Notes: a model not told the origin generated them from the sequence alone. A stretch of 64,000 nucleotides of DNA from Psychroflexus planctonicus (GCF_014640195.1 NZ_BMGM01000004.1:124001-188000); one strand, 5' to 3'; shown: positions 1 to 8,293, numbered from the stretch's first letter. Numbers and translations: made by a program.

Positions 1-186
1 GAAGTGGTAAAAGCCATTGAAGTGTTAGCTAAAAAAGTAAAAGCAACGGGAAAAATATTAGGAACCTTTGTAGATAGTTTTGATAAAATAAAACTTTTTA
101 AAGAAAAGGGATTCAGGTATATAGCCTTTTCAGTGGATTTAAATCTTTTTGCTGGGTTATGTAAAAGCATAAAAAAAGAATTTTAA
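1..186 (+). CDS. HpcH/HpaI aldolase family protein, C-terminal end (5' truncated by window edge)
   Basis: The reading frame is open from base 1 to the TAA at 184-186. The last ~60 residues contain 'GKILGTFVDSFDKIK' followed by 'GFRYIAFSVDLNLFAG', which resembles the last beta-alpha units of the HpcH/HpaI (2-keto-3-deoxy acid, class II) aldolase TIM barrel, where an alanine/glycine-rich stretch is followed by 'G+R+iavg.D..l'. The family cleaves or forms 2-keto-3-deoxy sugar acids using pyruvate. The active-site portion lies outside the window. Its TAA overlaps the ATG of the next gene, so the two are translationally coupled. This suggests a role in making the acidic sugar that the CMP-sugar synthetase then activates; that role is inference. 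Confidence 0.65.
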   Translation, partial: EVVKAIEVLAKKVKATGKILGTFVDSFDKIKLFKEKGFRYIAFSVDLNLFAGLCKSIKKEF

Positions 187-887
187 TGGAAAATTTTTTG
201 AAAGACGATTTAACAATAATCATTCCCGTCCGAGAAGGAAGTACCAGGGTGAAAGATAAAATTTATCTAGAAATCGAAGATGGGGTTTCACTTCTTGAAT
301 GGAAAATTAGTGAGCTGCTGAATTACCGTAAAGACTTAAACATACTTATAAGTTCTAATTCTGAAAATGTAAAGGCAGTTGCCCAGAATTTAGGGGTGGG
401 ATACCATGAGAGAGACTCTTATTTGTGTAAAGGACATATTGCAAGTTTTTCTGAAGTAATCACTGGAATTGTTAAGGATATTGACACCAAGCATTTTGCT
501 TGGTGTACCGTTGTGGTTCCTTTTATGTCTAAATCAATGTTTCAACAATGTTTTGAAGATTATTTTAATAATGTTATAAAAAACAATTCGCATGATAGCT
601 TAGTGAGTGTAAATTTACTTAAAGAATACTTTTGGTTAGATGATAAGCCTTTAAACTACAAAGCAGATAAAAATCATACTATAAGTCAAGAATTGCCAGA
701 CATATTTAAAGTAACCAATGGTCTTTACATGAGGGATAAAATATCTACTCTGCATGAAGGCTATTTCTTAGGGCCTAAGCCTTATAAGTCTTTACTTCCA
801 AAAGTAGCGGGAATAGATATTGATGAATACGAAGACTTTGAATTTGCCAAAGCAATGCTGCCTATTTATAAAGAAACATACAGGTGA
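186..887 (+). CDS. CMP-sugar (acylneuraminate/KDO-type) cytidylyltransferase family protein
   Basis: A protein of 233 residues. The N-terminus has a variant of the nucleotide-binding motif of CMP-NeuAc/CMP-KDO synthetases ('IIIPVREGSTRVKDK', usual form IIPARxGSxRxxxK), and 'GIDIDEYEDFEFAKAML' near the C-terminus matches the family's metal-binding IDxxxDxxxAE-like end. These enzymes activate 2-keto-3-deoxy sugar acids as CMP esters for transfer to surface glycans. ATG overlaps the upstream TAA (TAATG), and the stop overlaps the GTG start of the HAD gene. The stop is TGA immediately followed by TAA. The exact sugar cannot be read from sequence: sialic, legionaminic, pseudaminic acid or a KDO relative are all possible, and the variant motif argues against a plain NeuA. 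Confidence 0.75.
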   Translation: MENFLKDDLTIIIPVREGSTRVKDKIYLEIEDGVSLLEWKISELLNYRKDLNILISSNSENVKAVAQNLGVGYHERDSYLCKGHIASFSEVITGIVKDIDTKHFAWCTVVVPFMSKSMFQQCFEDYFNNVIKNNSHDSLVSVNLLKEYFWLDDKPLNYKADKNHTISQELPDIFKVTNGLYMRDKISTLHEGYFLGPKPYKSLLPKVAGIDIDEYEDFEFAKAMLPIYKETYR

Positions 888-1492
888 TAACAACAATTTT
901 TTGGGATTTCGACGGCGTTTTAATGAATTCTAACGCGGTTCGGGACAAAGGTTTTGAAATGGTATTAGCCAATTACCCTAAAGATCAAGTGAAGCAACTT
1001 ATGAATTTTCACCAAGCCAATGGTGGCTTATCGAGGTATGTAAAATTCAGGTATTTTTTTGAAGAAGTAAGATGCGAAAAAATTACTGATGAGCAAGTGC
1101 AAGTTTGGGCAGATCAATTTTCAGAAATCATGTTAGCCAACTTAATAAATAAAGACTTACTCATTAAAGAAACTCTTGATTTTGTTAAAGAGAACTATCA
1201 AAAATACAATATGCACATTGTATCGGGTTCAGATGGCAATGAATTGCGGCAGATATCCAAAGGAGTTGGTATAGATCAGTGTTTTAAAAGTATTGAAGGT
1301 TCACCAACACCTAAAAAACAATTGGTGGCTAATGTTCTTAATAAAAACAATTATACTCCTAAAGAATGTGTCTTAATAGGCGACTCAATAAATGATTTTG
1401 AAGCGGCTCATAAAAATAAGATACAATTCCTAGCTTATAACAATAAAGAGCTCGTTTTGACTTATCCTGAATTTAAACCTTCTAATTTTTAA
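884..1492 (+). CDS. HAD-superfamily phosphatase (sugar-phosphate type)
   Basis: A protein of 202 residues with all four HAD motifs: the nucleophile motif DFDGV (D8, D10) at the N-terminus, 'IVSGSDGNEL' as motif II, a Lys in 'SPTPKKQ' as motif III, and 'LIGDSINDFEAA' as motif IV. The GTG start overlaps the upstream stop by 4 bp and no ATG lies near motif I, so GTG is the likely start. The gene sits directly after a CMP-sugar synthetase, and its own stop overlaps the next ATG. A job as the sugar-acid 8- or 9-phosphate phosphatase of the same pathway is inferred from context only. Confidence 0.75.
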   Translation: MITTIFWDFDGVLMNSNAVRDKGFEMVLANYPKDQVKQLMNFHQANGGLSRYVKFRYFFEEVRCEKITDEQVQVWADQFSEIMLANLINKDLLIKETLDFVKENYQKYNMHIVSGSDGNELRQISKGVGIDQCFKSIEGSPTPKKQLVANVLNKNNYTPKECVLIGDSINDFEAAHKNKIQFLAYNNKELVLTYPEFKPSNF

Positions 1493-2613
1493 TGAAGTTT
1501 TTAATTGTAACACATGCTGAAACTTACAAAAAAGAAGATCAATACTTTGCTTATGCGCCCTACGTTAGAGAAATGAATCTTTGGGCAAAATATGTTAACC
1601 AAATCAGTATTGTTTCTCCTGTAGGAGATTCTTTTGAAAAAAACATCAGTTTAGCCTATCAGCATAACCAAATAAAGTTTTACCAAGTATCCGCATTTTC
1701 ATTAGTTGGTAGCAAAGAGATACTCAAGACTTTATTCAAACTACCACAGATTCTTGCCGTTATTTACAAAGCCATGAAACAAGCCGATCATATTCATTTG
1801 CGGTGTCCAGGAAATATGGGTTTGCTGGGATGTTTAGTTCAAGTTTTATTTCCCAAAACCCCAAAAACAGCCAAATATGCCGGCAATTGGAATCCAAAAG
1901 CAAAGCAACCTTGGAGCTATATACTTCAAAAATGGCTGTTAAGCAATACCTTGCTAACCAAAAATATGCAAGTTTTGGTTTACGGTAATTGGCCAAATCA
2001 AACACAAAACATCAAAGCTTTTTTTACAGCTACTTATCAAGAAAGCGAGAAAGAACCTATCAAGATTAGAAATTATACCCAAACACTTCATTTTTGTTTT
2101 GTAGGCAGTTTAGCTCCCGGCAAACAACCTTTAAAGGCCATTCAATTCGTGCAGGAATTGCAACAAAAAGGTATAGATGCAATTTTACACATCTATGGGG
2201 ATGGAACTGAACGAGAAGCTGTAAGCGATTACATCAAGCTTCATCAATTAACAGATACGGTTTTGATTTACGGAAATCAACCCAAACAAAAAGTAAAAAA
2301 AGCCATACAACAGGCTCATTTTTTAATCTTACCTAGCAAATCAGAAGGTTGGCCAAAAGTAGTAGCAGAAGCCATGTTCTGGGGCTGTATTCCTATAGTT
2401 ACTCCTATTTCGTGTGTGCCTTGGATGCTAGATAATGGAAAACGAGGTATTTTGATGCTGGATACTAAACTAAATGAAACAGCGAATAGCATTCAATCGC
2501 TGATTAATCAACCAAGCGAATTGGAACGCATGGCCGAAAAAGCAGCCCAATGGTCAAGGCAATATACCTTAGATAAGTTTGAAAAAGAAATAGAAAAACT
2601 ATTAGCCACTTAA
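1492..2613 (+). CDS. GT4-type glycosyltransferase
   Basis: A protein of 373 residues with a GT-B fold. The C-terminal half has 'LHFCFVGSLAPGKQP' (start of the nucleotide-binding domain), 'LHIYGDGTERE', and the donor-site motif 'LPSKSEGWPKVVAEAMFWG', which is the ExxxxxxxE signature of GT4 retaining transferases. The N-terminal acceptor domain is present and complete, with no signal peptide. The start codon overlaps the previous stop (TAATG), so this is the fourth gene of a tight run. It ends just before a 700-bp repeat-rich gap. The donor and acceptor sugars are not predictable. Confidence 0.82.
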   Translation: MKFLIVTHAETYKKEDQYFAYAPYVREMNLWAKYVNQISIVSPVGDSFEKNISLAYQHNQIKFYQVSAFSLVGSKEILKTLFKLPQILAVIYKAMKQADHIHLRCPGNMGLLGCLVQVLFPKTPKTAKYAGNWNPKAKQPWSYILQKWLLSNTLLTKNMQVLVYGNWPNQTQNIKAFFTATYQESEKEPIKIRNYTQTLHFCFVGSLAPGKQPLKAIQFVQELQQKGIDAILHIYGDGTEREAVSDYIKLHQLTDTVLIYGNQPKQKVKKAIQQAHFLILPSKSEGWPKVVAEAMFWGCIPIVTPISCVPWMLDNGKRGILMLDTKLNETANSIQSLINQPSELERMAEKAAQWSRQYTLDKFEKEIEKLLAT

Positions 2614-2720
2614 TGTTGTCCATTTTTAAACTAAAGTTCATATAAAGTTTGTTGCAGGAAGTTACACAATAAACCTATTTCATTACATTTTTAAGAAATA
2701 ATAGTTTAAAAGTAAGTAAC

Positions 2721-3071
2721 AACTTCAATGAAACAACAATTTATAATTGCGTAATTGCCTGCCCAATCTGTCGATGTATCGATAGTCATGGGAATTAATA
2801 CCGAGAAACGTAGTGAATCGGGACAGCTAAAAAGTTCTCGATAGTTCTGCTGAGTATAATCGAAGTACAATTTTGCAAACAACGGTTAAAAAAAAACAGA
2901 AATTATTCGTAGCAGAATCACTCGAACAGACAACTGAAAACAGCGAAGCGACATAACAGTGAGCCTGCGAAATCCACAACTTTTACAACTTCTCGTATCT
3001 AACAACATTAAAAAAAACTGTCATTCCGTAAAAATTTATGAAGTAAATTTTATACGGAATCTCATGATGAA
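2721..3071. repeat. Composite intergenic repeat, copy A (full length)
   Basis: About 350 bp, nearly identical over its length to 8396-8764 (copy C). Shared landmarks in order: 'TTTATAATTGC' with its near-palindromic core, 'CTGCCCAATCTGTCG', 'CGAGAAACGTAGTGAATCGG', 'TCTCGATAGTTCTGCTGAG', 'TATTCGTAGCAGAATCACTC', 'AACAGTGAGCCTGCGAA', then the palindromic element P1 at the right end. No open reading frame, no terminal inverted repeats with target duplication that I can see, and no transposase. It looks like a non-coding mobile or recombinational repeat. Confidence 0.8.
3018..3070. repeat. Palindromic element P1
   Basis: A 53-bp unit starting CTGTCATTCCGTA and ending TACGGAATCTCATGATGA. The outer arms ATTCCGTA/TACGGAAT are a perfect 8-bp inverted repeat, with further imperfect A/T pairing inside, so the RNA would fold into a long hairpin. 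Nearly the same unit occurs at 8294, 8713 and 11119. It forms the right end of copy A. Confidence 0.85.
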
Positions 3072-3096
3072 AATCCAATACTTCAAAACACCACCA

Positions 3097-3180
3097 AACC
3101 AATAACCGAAAACCGAAAACCGAAAACCGACAACCTTTACAACAGCGAATCGAAATAACAACCAACAACCAACAACTTCA
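3097..3180. repeat. Degenerate heptamer tandem repeats (AACCNNN type)
   Basis: From 3097 the sequence reads as successive 7-mers: AACCAAT, AACCGAA three times, AACCGAC, AACCTTT. A second run from about 3160 reads AACCAAC twice then AACTTCA. The register is kept without indels within each run. The same class of 7-mers follows element P4 at 11199 and precedes copy C at 8375. Confidence 0.75.
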
Positions 3181-3276
3181 ATAAGATAGCAATTTATAAT
3201 TGCGTAATCGCCTGCCCAATCTGTCGATGTATCGATAGTCATGGGAATTAATCCCGAGAAACGCAGTGAATCGGGA
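3174..3276. repeat. Composite intergenic repeat, copy B (left ~100 bp only)
   Basis: It matches the first ~100 bp of copies A and C, from 'AACTTCAAT' through 'GCCCAATCTGTCGATG' to 'GTGAATCGGGA', then stops abruptly and unique sequence leads into the next glycosyltransferase. It is therefore a truncated copy 450 bp downstream of copy A in the same orientation. Confidence 0.8.
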
Positions 3277-3313
3277 AGTCAACCAACAACTAAAAAAATG
3301 CCCAACAAAAATA

Positions 3314-4408
3314 ATGCTCAACAAAAATAATATACGAGTAATCCAGCTAATCGACTCCTTAGATGCAGGTGGTGGAGAACGCATGGCAGTAAATCTTGCT
3401 AATACCTTAGCCGAAAAAGTAGCCTTTTCAGGTTTAGTTTGCACCCGAAAAGAAGGAGTTTTAAAAGAAACAATCAATAAAGAAACTGCTTACTTCTTTT
3501 GTAATAAAAAACGAAGTATTGATTTTTCAGCTATAAAAAAGACATTAAGCTTTTTAAAGTCAAATAATGTAGAAATTGTACATGCACATGGGAGTTCCTT
3601 TTTTTTCGCCTTTTTATTAAAATTAGTGGATTCTAGCCTAAAAATAGTCTGGCACGACCACCATGGCAATAGGGTAAATGAAACGAATCACTTCAAGAGT
3701 GAAATTTTAAAACAAGTTTCAAGATATTTTTCGCATGTGTTTTGTGTAAGTAATGATTTAGTTGAATGGTCAAAAACCAATTTAAAAACCAATTTGATTA
3801 GCCACATCAATAATTTTGTTTCGCCAGATACAAACCAAAATATTTCAAGGAATTTTAAGTTAAATGAGCCCTGTATAGTATGTGTTGCTAATCTAAGAAA
3901 ACCCAAAAACCATTTTAATCTAATCAATGCGTTTAAAATTATTAAAAACAATGATGCTTATAAAAGCTGGAAGTTGGTTTTAGTTGGAGACAATAAAAAT
4001 GATGAATATGCTCAATCGCTTAAGAAATTAATAAGTAATTCATCTTTAACTCAAGAAGTTTTAATCTTAGGTCAACGCTCAGACGTAAGCAATATTGTTA
4101 ATCAATCTAAAATTGCTGTTTTGTCATCAGATGTTGAAGCACTACCTATGGCATTAATAGAGTATGCTATGGCAAAAAAACCAGTAGTAGTCACTGATGT
4201 GGGACAATGCGCTGAAGTGATAGGAAACTCTGGTAAGTTAGTAGCCCCAAACGATGCAAAAGCTTTAGCAGAAGCGATTCAATTTTATATAGAAAATCCT
4301 ACTGAAGCTAATAAAGATGCAAAGGCTTTGCATGAAAAAGTAAATAATGAATTTAATCCAAATACCATAATAGAACAAGTAATTCAGGTATATAGTTCGG
4401 TAATTTAA
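3314..4408 (+). CDS. GT4-type glycosyltransferase
   Basis: A protein of 364 residues starting MLNKNNIRVIQLIDSLDAGG, where the N-terminal 'GGGERMAVNLANTLA' is the classic acceptor-side GT4 start. Later come 'VCVANLRKPKNHFNLI', 'LVLVGDNKNDEYA', and the donor motif 'SDVEALPMALIEYAMAKKPVV' region with E-x7-E. I chose the ATG at 3314, because the longer open frame (GTG at 3266) would start inside repeat copy B. Repeats on both sides isolate it from the neighbouring genes, so it may have its own promoter or form a movable cassette. Confidence 0.82.
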   Translation: MLNKNNIRVIQLIDSLDAGGGERMAVNLANTLAEKVAFSGLVCTRKEGVLKETINKETAYFFCNKKRSIDFSAIKKTLSFLKSNNVEIVHAHGSSFFFAFLLKLVDSSLKIVWHDHHGNRVNETNHFKSEILKQVSRYFSHVFCVSNDLVEWSKTNLKTNLISHINNFVSPDTNQNISRNFKLNEPCIVCVANLRKPKNHFNLINAFKIIKNNDAYKSWKLVLVGDNKNDEYAQSLKKLISNSSLTQEVLILGQRSDVSNIVNQSKIAVLSSDVEALPMALIEYAMAKKPVVVTDVGQCAEVIGNSGKLVAPNDAKALAEAIQFYIENPTEANKDAKALHEKVNNEFNPNTIIEQVIQVYSSVI

Positions 4409-4893
4409 AGTCAATAGTAGCTAAAAGAGAAAAGATCAAAGGCCTTAGATAATTTAGAGCATATAAAACCAGACAAATAACTATGGACACTAAACACATG
4501 ACAATTAACTTTTCACTGTTCACAATTCACTGTTCACGATTCACCTTGAACAAGGTCTAAGAGCTAAAAGCTACAAAAAACAACTGAAAACAGATAACCG
4601 TAAACAGAAACCCAACACAGATCACGATTCACTATTCACCCTGAGCAAGGTCTAAGAGCTAAAAGCTACAAAAAACAACTGAAAACAGATAACCGTAAAC
4701 AGAAACCCAACACAATTCACTATTTACCCTGAGCATGTCGAAGGGTTCACAGTTCACGGTTCACGATTCACCTTGAACACGGTCTAAGAGCTAAAAGCTA
4801 AAAGCCACAAGCTATAAAAAAACATCTGAAAACAAATAACCGTAAACGGAAAACCCATCAACCATCGAAATTAACAACTAAAAAAGCACTAGA
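4409..4893. repeat. Repeat-rich gap: heptamer arrays within ~95-bp tandem units
   Basis: No gene is visible here. From 4512 come consecutive 7-mers TTCACTG, TTCACAA, TTCACTG, TTCACGA, TTCACC; again at 4628-4640; and TTCACAG, TTCACGG, TTCACGA, TTCACC from 4746. From 4789 come AGCTAAA, AGCTAAA, AGCCACA, AGCTATA. From 4582 come AACTGAA, AACAGAT, AACCGTA, AACAGAA. A larger unit, from 4540 to about 4634, is repeated at 4635 with a 95-bp period, and a diverged third copy starts at 4767. The motif CCCTGAGCATGTCGAAGGG lies at about 4728-4746. Confidence 0.85.
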
Positions 4894-5895
4894 ATGTATT
4901 TAATAGCTGAAATAGGTCAAGCCCATGAAGGAAGTTTAGGCATGTTGTATGCGTATATTGATGCTGTAGCCCAAACTGGGGTCAACGCCATCAAATTCCA
5001 AACCCATATCGCCCATGCAGAAAGCAGCGAGTTTGAACCTTTCCGAGTTAAATTCTCCAAACAAGATAAAACGAGATATGAGTATTGGGAACGCATGTCC
5101 TTTACTCAAGAACAATGGAATGAGATAGGTAAGTATACAAAAGAAAAAGGTGTAGACTTTATCAGTAGTCCATTCTCCAATGCAGCGGTAGATGTATTGG
5201 AAGAAGCAGAAGTAGATACCTATAAAATAGGTAGTGGAGAAGTAACCAATTTTTTGCTACTAGAAAAGGTAGCGCAAACCCAAAAACCAGTCATCATATC
5301 GAGTGGTATGAGCTCGTACACCGAATTGGATGCAGCGGTGCAATTTCTATTGCAACGTAATGTAGATTTGAGCGTTTTACAATGCACCACGGCTTATCCA
5401 ACACAACCAGAACAATTTGGCTTAAATGTAATTACAGAATTAAAAGGTCGCTACCCCGATTTAAAAATAGGCTTTTCGGATCATTCGGGGTCAACGGCTG
5501 CTGGAATTGCAGCTACTACATTAGGAGCTGAAATTATCGAATTCCATGTGGTGTTTCATAAAGAAATGTTTGGTCCTGATGTAAAGGCTTCATTAACCTT
5601 AGAAGAAACCAAATCCTTAGTGGAAGCCACAAATACCATATTCAAAGCAATAAATAATCCAATCGATAAACAAGATCATAAGGAATTCTCGAACTTAAAG
5701 GCTATTTTTGAAAAATCATTAGCCGTGAACAAAGATTTACCAAAAGGTCATGTTTTAGGTTTTAAAGATTTAGAAGCGAAAAAACCTAAAGGGAAAGGTG
5801 TAGATGCTACTGACTTTAAAACTGTTCTTGGAAAAAAGCTGAATCAAGCTAAAACAGCTTGGTCTTTTATCAATCAAGAAGATTTAATCAATTAG
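4894..5895 (+). CDS. neuB: N-acetylneuraminate synthase family protein (NeuB-like)
   Basis: A protein of 333 residues. The N-terminal ~250 residues form a NeuB TIM barrel: 'YLIAEIGQAHEGSLG' start, 'AIKFQTH', 'DFISSPFSNAAVDVL', 'YKIGSGEVTNF', 'VIISSGMSS', 'LQCTTAYPTQPEQ', 'IGFSDHSGS', and a metal-binding His in 'IIEFHVVFHKEMFGPD'. The C-terminal ~60 residues are a SAF/antifreeze-like domain ('KGKGVDATDF'). The family condenses phosphoenolpyruvate with N-acetylmannosamine or a modified hexose to a nine-carbon sialic-acid-like sugar. Unusually, the CMP-sugar synthetase is separated from it by two glycosyltransferases and two repeat blocks. The product could be NeuAc, legionaminic or pseudaminic acid. 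Confidence 0.85.
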   Translation: MYLIAEIGQAHEGSLGMLYAYIDAVAQTGVNAIKFQTHIAHAESSEFEPFRVKFSKQDKTRYEYWERMSFTQEQWNEIGKYTKEKGVDFISSPFSNAAVDVLEEAEVDTYKIGSGEVTNFLLLEKVAQTQKPVIISSGMSSYTELDAAVQFLLQRNVDLSVLQCTTAYPTQPEQFGLNVITELKGRYPDLKIGFSDHSGSTAAGIAATTLGAEIIEFHVVFHKEMFGPDVKASLTLEETKSLVEATNTIFKAINNPIDKQDHKEFSNLKAIFEKSLAVNKDLPKGHVLGFKDLEAKKPKGKGVDATDFKTVLGKKLNQAKTAWSFINQEDLIN

Positions 5896-5916
5896 CTAAC
5901 AACTTAATTTGAATAA

Positions 5917-7329
5917 TTGTTAACATCTCGTATAAATAATAAAACCAAAGAAGATTTAAAGCCAATTTTACTACATGTGCTATTGGGTTTATTATTATAT
6001 CTGTTAGAACCACTGGGTATTTTATATTTTTTTGGTTTTTTAATTTATTTTGAACTTAAAATTATTTACTCTACAAACAAAGTGTTATGGACTTTGGTTG
6101 CAGCTGGTTATGTTAGCACTTCAGAAGTATTTCTAAGAATGACTGGATCAGTCCCTTTTTGGGAATCGGGTAAGTATTTAGTTACCTTTTTTATGCTTCA
6201 AGGCTTATATTTTAAAGACTTAAAACTTAAAGCATTTCCAATATTAATATTGGCATTGTTATATTTTCCAGGTATTTATGTAACCTACTTAAATTATATA
6301 GATATTGAACAGAGTTTTAGAAAAATGATACTTTTTAATCTCTCTGGACCATTGTCTCTTGTTGCTACAGCTTTATTTTGTTACAAAAGGCAAATTAAGG
6401 TAAATGATATATTAAGAGTTACAGATTATATGATTTTACCAATTATATCCATGGCTATTTATGTTACTTTTAAATCTCCATCTTTTGAGAATGTAACATT
6501 TACAACAGAATCGAATCAACAATTATCAGGAGGTTATAGCGGTAATCAAGTTTCTACTATTTTTGGTATGGGGGTTTTTTTAACTTATATTCGATTTTTA
6601 ATACCTCCAAAACAGATTATTTTAAAAGTGCTAAATAATTTTTTTTTAGCTTTTTTTGCATATAGAGCACTCTTAACTTTCTCCAGAGGTGGACTATTAA
6701 CTGGGTTAATAATGTGTGGTATATTAACTTTACTCTTTTTAAACTGGGCCAACATTATAGCTAAAACTAAAGTAATATTGAAATTAGGATTATTGTCTTT
6801 AGCTGGTTTTGTAGTTTGGGGGTATACGATAGCTGTTACAGGAGGCTTAATTTTTAATCGATATGCAGGTATTAATGCAAAGGGAGTTAAAAAAGAAGAC
6901 ATCAGTACTGGTAGATTTGATATTTTTACAGAAGAAATAGAATTATTTATGCAAGATCCAATTTTTGGCATTGGAGTGGGGATGGGCAACATTCATCGCA
7001 TAGAAACCTTAGGGCATACTATGGCTTCACACAACGAAATAGGAAGAATGATTAGTGAACATGGCTCCTTTGGGATAGCAGCATTAATAATGTTGATTTT
7101 AATTCCATTATTTACTTTTTTATTTAAACCAAAGAATTTATTTATTATTCCATTTATTCTTTTTTGGTTTTTAACTGTAAATCATTCCGCTATGCGAGTA
7201 GCTCTACCTGGTTTTTTTTATGGCTATGCCCTTCTTGATATAACCTATGGAAAAAAAAGAAAAAAGAAAAAACATCCTTTATCTGGGCAACAAACTCGCT
7301 CAGAAAAACCGCAACTTAACCCATCTTGA
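5917..7329 (+). CDS. O-antigen ligase/polymerase family membrane protein (Wzy-like)
   Basis: A protein of 470 residues with about 10-12 hydrophobic segments. The late periplasmic loop has 'DPIFGIGVGMGNIHRIETLG' followed by 'MASHNEIGRMISEHG', the pattern of the Wzy_C/O-antigen ligase domain, with the conserved His before 'NE'. The first plausible start is TTG at 5917, with no ATG before the first membrane segment. The last ~28 residues (KKRKKKKHPLSGQQ...) are basic and overlap the next gene by 83 bp through A-rich runs at 7250-7270. It ends TGA and would reach a TAA four codons later. The likely role is polymerising or ligating the repeat unit built by the neighbouring glycosyltransferases. 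Confidence 0.78.
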   Translation: MLTSRINNKTKEDLKPILLHVLLGLLLYLLEPLGILYFFGFLIYFELKIIYSTNKVLWTLVAAGYVSTSEVFLRMTGSVPFWESGKYLVTFFMLQGLYFKDLKLKAFPILILALLYFPGIYVTYLNYIDIEQSFRKMILFNLSGPLSLVATALFCYKRQIKVNDILRVTDYMILPIISMAIYVTFKSPSFENVTFTTESNQQLSGGYSGNQVSTIFGMGVFLTYIRFLIPPKQIILKVLNNFFLAFFAYRALLTFSRGGLLTGLIMCGILTLLFLNWANIIAKTKVILKLGLLSLAGFVVWGYTIAVTGGLIFNRYAGINAKGVKKEDISTGRFDIFTEEIELFMQDPIFGIGVGMGNIHRIETLGHTMASHNEIGRMISEHGSFGIAALIMLILIPLFTFLFKPKNLFIIPFILFWFLTVNHSAMRVALPGFFYGYALLDITYGKKRKKKKHPLSGQQTRSEKPQLNPS

Positions 7330-8269
7330 AACCTTAAGTAAGGATTTAGAAAAGGAAGCTTATCAGGTGAAAACCTTTTCTAATCAAATTAATCCTGTAC
7401 TTCGGTTGTTGCAAATGCTTTGGGCAAACCTTAGTCTGAGGAATTGGTATGAGGTGTTGCTAATCGATACGTATTCTACATCGGCTTTTTGGTATGCGTA
7501 TTTAAATGCTCGCTTAGCACGCCTTTTTAATAAAAAATACATTTGCATCTTACATGGAGGTAATTTACCAAAGCGCTTAAATAACAGCCCGAAACTTTGC
7601 AAAAAACTCTTTGGCAAGGCTTACCTAAACATTGCTCCTTCGCATTATCTATTAGAAGCTTTTCAAGAAGCAGGCTATACCAATCTAAAATACATACCCA
7701 ACACCATTGAAATAGGGAAATACCCTTTTCAATTAAGAAAAAAAGCAACTCCCAAATTACTCTATGTACGTTCCTTTGCACATATTTACAATCCCATTTT
7801 AGCTTTAAAAGTACTACAAAACTTGCGAGATGATTTTCCAGATATACAATTAAGTATGGTAGGTCCATTTAAAGATGAATCCATTAATCAATGCAAAGCT
7901 TTTGCAGAAATACACGATTTACCAGTAAGCTTTACTGGCGGTATGCCTAAAGAAAAATGGTTGAATTATGCAAAAGATTTTGATATTTTCATCAATACTA
8001 CCAATGTAGATAATACACCTGTAAGTGTAATCGAAGCCATGGCATTAGGCTTACCGGTGGTGACCACTAATGTAGGTGGAATTCCTTATTTATTAGATGA
8101 AGATGAAGCCATGCTCGTCCCACCTGATAACGTAGATGCCATGTCTGAAGCCATAAAAACACTCATCCAATCACCTAGTTTGGTCGAAAAGCTTTCGCTT
8201 CAAGGGCGTCAAAAAGTAGAAGCCTTCGATTGGCAAACCGTAAAACAAAAATGGATTGAAATCTTATAA
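7247..8269 (+). CDS. GT4-type glycosyltransferase
   Basis: A protein of 340 residues. The N-terminus 'NILYLGNKLAQKNRNLTH' is the usual GT4 beginning ('ilyiGnkl...G.t.t'), so the start must lie near 7247 despite the overlap with the upstream gene. The C-terminal domain shows 'PKLLYVRSFAHIYNP', 'LSMVGPFKDES', 'VSFTGGMPKEKW', and the donor motif 'NTPVSVIEAMALGLPVVTTN' with E-x7-E replaced by the common 'T.PVSvIEAMA.GlPvv' form. A repeat block lies downstream. Substrates are unknown. Confidence 0.83.
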   Translation: MEKKEKRKNILYLGNKLAQKNRNLTHLETLSKDLEKEAYQVKTFSNQINPVLRLLQMLWANLSLRNWYEVLLIDTYSTSAFWYAYLNARLARLFNKKYICILHGGNLPKRLNNSPKLCKKLFGKAYLNIAPSHYLLEAFQEAGYTNLKYIPNTIEIGKYPFQLRKKATPKLLYVRSFAHIYNPILALKVLQNLRDDFPDIQLSMVGPFKDESINQCKAFAEIHDLPVSFTGGMPKEKWLNYAKDFDIFINTTNVDNTPVSVIEAMALGLPVVTTNVGGIPYLLDEDEAMLVPPDNVDAMSEAIKTLIQSPSLVEKLSLQGRQKVEAFDWQTVKQKWIEIL

Positions 8270-8293
8270 TCTTAGCGTCTATTTATAAATGAA

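Larger units (their letters stand above)
2614..3313. other. Repeat-rich intergenic gap, no gene
   Basis: This 700-bp stretch between two glycosyltransferase genes carries no convincing coding sequence. It is made of composite repeat copies A and B, palindromic element P1 and two runs of 7-bp tandem repeats, listed separately. Short open frames in it fall inside repeated sequence also found at 8396-8764, so I treat them as chance. The first 100 bp (2614-2720) show nothing recognisable. Confidence 0.75.

Noticed and set aside
2983-3242. Minus-strand open frames of 61 and 68 codons
   Set aside because: They read through repeat and heptamer sequence, have aromatic-rich nonsense composition, and mirror the repeats rather than a gene.
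3266-3313. Longer start (GTG) for the glycosyltransferase at 3314
   Set aside because: The extra 16 codons lie in repeat copy B sequence that also occurs in non-coding copies A and C, while the family's N-terminus begins at the ATG 3314.
4512-4816. CRISPR-like array
   Set aside because: The repeated units are 7-mers and one ~95-bp tandem unit without regular repeat-spacer structure, and no cas genes are present.
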